Source: an uncultured Clostridia bacterium
GTDB taxonomy: Bacteria > Bacillota > Clostridia > Lachnospirales > Lachnospiraceae
DNA length: 7,703 nt
NCBI GenBank assembly: GCA_946186175.1
Contig: CAMHMG010000142.1
Location: 1-7,703 of the forward strand
Reading direction: 5' to 3'
The notes under the pieces are model-generated. The model did no database searches. It saw nothing but the letters and a program-made list of their open reading frames with translations, and was not told where the DNA came from. The position numbers and the translations under genes were made by a program. Shown piece after piece: positions 7,378-7,703 of this stretch. Every line of letters starts with the position of its first letter. The first letter of the stretch is position 1.

Positions 7378-7599
7378 TCATATACCCATCAAGTTCTTCC
7401 TTGCCGTTTCGATATCGTTAACTGTCGGCATTTCAACATCGAGCAGCGCTATGTCGATATCATAATTATCCACTATATTAAGAACTCCATTAGAATTAAA
7501 TGCTTCAAAAAACTCCGTATCTTCTCCGAGAACATTAAGAGCAACCTCTTTTATCCCTTTACGTATAATTGGTACATCATCAGCAACAAGACACTTCAA
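7378..7599 (-). pseudogene. Truncated response-regulator receiver domain
   Basis: The frame encodes the first 73 residues of a CheY-like receiver domain. The acidic pair is D7-D8 in LVADDVPIIRKGI, and the phospho-acceptor is D54 in IALLDVEMP, followed by an N-D-I-E-T-A-R helix. It then meets TGA. A full receiver domain has about 120 residues and normally precedes a DNA-binding domain; the conserved Thr/Ser and Lys and the whole output domain are absent. The other frames after the stop do not resume the family pattern, so this looks like a remnant and not a single frameshift. The start is taken as TTG at 7599, because AAAAAGGA ends 10 bases upstream and the product then begins as these domains usually do. 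ATG at 7629 and TTG at 7635 in the same frame are alternatives without a clear ribosome binding site. It points the same way as the giant gene and may once have regulated a neighbour. Confidence 0.7.
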
Positions 7600-7656
7600 T
7601 ATTATCACATCCTTTTTTCCCAACTCCATATTCAAAGTAAATACATATTAATCATT

Positions 7657-7699
7657 ACCACCGGCTTAGCCGGTGGTTTGCTCTGCGGCTATAAGCCGC
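7657..7699. mobile_element. Paired GC-rich hairpins, possible IS200/IS605-type end
   Basis: ACCACCGGC and GCCGGTGGT (7657-7677) form a 9-pair hairpin with a TTA loop. Seven bases later GCGGCT and AGCCGC (7685-7699) form a second hairpin with an ATA loop. Both stand out in GC from the surrounding AT-rich DNA. Closely spaced short hairpins are typical of the ends recognised by HUH (Y1) transposases of the IS200/IS605 group, and this wording resembles such ends. No transposase lies in the window, so a bidirectional terminator or a small palindromic repeat remains possible. Confidence 0.4.
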
Positions 7700-7703
7700 T
7701 GTT

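Overview
The window is AT-rich and almost entirely devoted to one very large minus-strand gene. This gene starts near position 6917 and is still open at base 1, giving at least 2,305 codons. It encodes a secreted modular protein with a signal peptide, a beta-solenoid-like N-terminal region, and a long chain of immunoglobulin-like MBG and YDG domains. The Gram-positive ribosome binding site, the low GC content and the domain style suggest a Clostridia-type Firmicute, possibly Lachnospiraceae. That placement is an inference from style, not from a marker gene.

Layout from right to left, in the direction of transcription. Positions 7657-7703 hold two compact GC-rich hairpins that run off the window; they resemble the subterminal hairpins of IS200/IS605-type elements. 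About 60-80 bases further on is a broken response-regulator gene (7378-7599, minus). It keeps the first 73 residues of a receiver domain, including the acidic pair and the phospho-acceptor aspartate, and then stops. Next comes a gene-free region of about 460 bases (6918-7377). It contains a 13-base direct repeat, a strong stem-loop, two candidate promoters, a tandem TTGCG repeat, two similar T6/A6 inverted repeats, and a terminator-like hairpin with a U-tract between the best promoter and the start codon. The giant gene follows.

The giant protein has two levels of repetition. Residues of about 236-1097 are a non-uniform run of MBG-like and YDG-like domains. From about residue 1098 a five-domain block (three YDG types A, B, C, then two MBG-like types D, E) repeats with a period of 511-516 residues. 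There are two full copies and the start of a third at the window edge. Corresponding YDG tyrosines in successive blocks are 1533-1548 bases apart, always in frame.

Working together: the large gene probably makes a cell-surface or extracellular stalk- or adhesin-like protein. Its long leader suggests that expression is controlled after transcription starts. The receiver-domain remnant may be the decayed relic of a regulator that once stood beside it. No enzyme, RNA gene, CRISPR array or complete mobile element is visible. The C-terminus and any cell-wall anchor lie outside the window.
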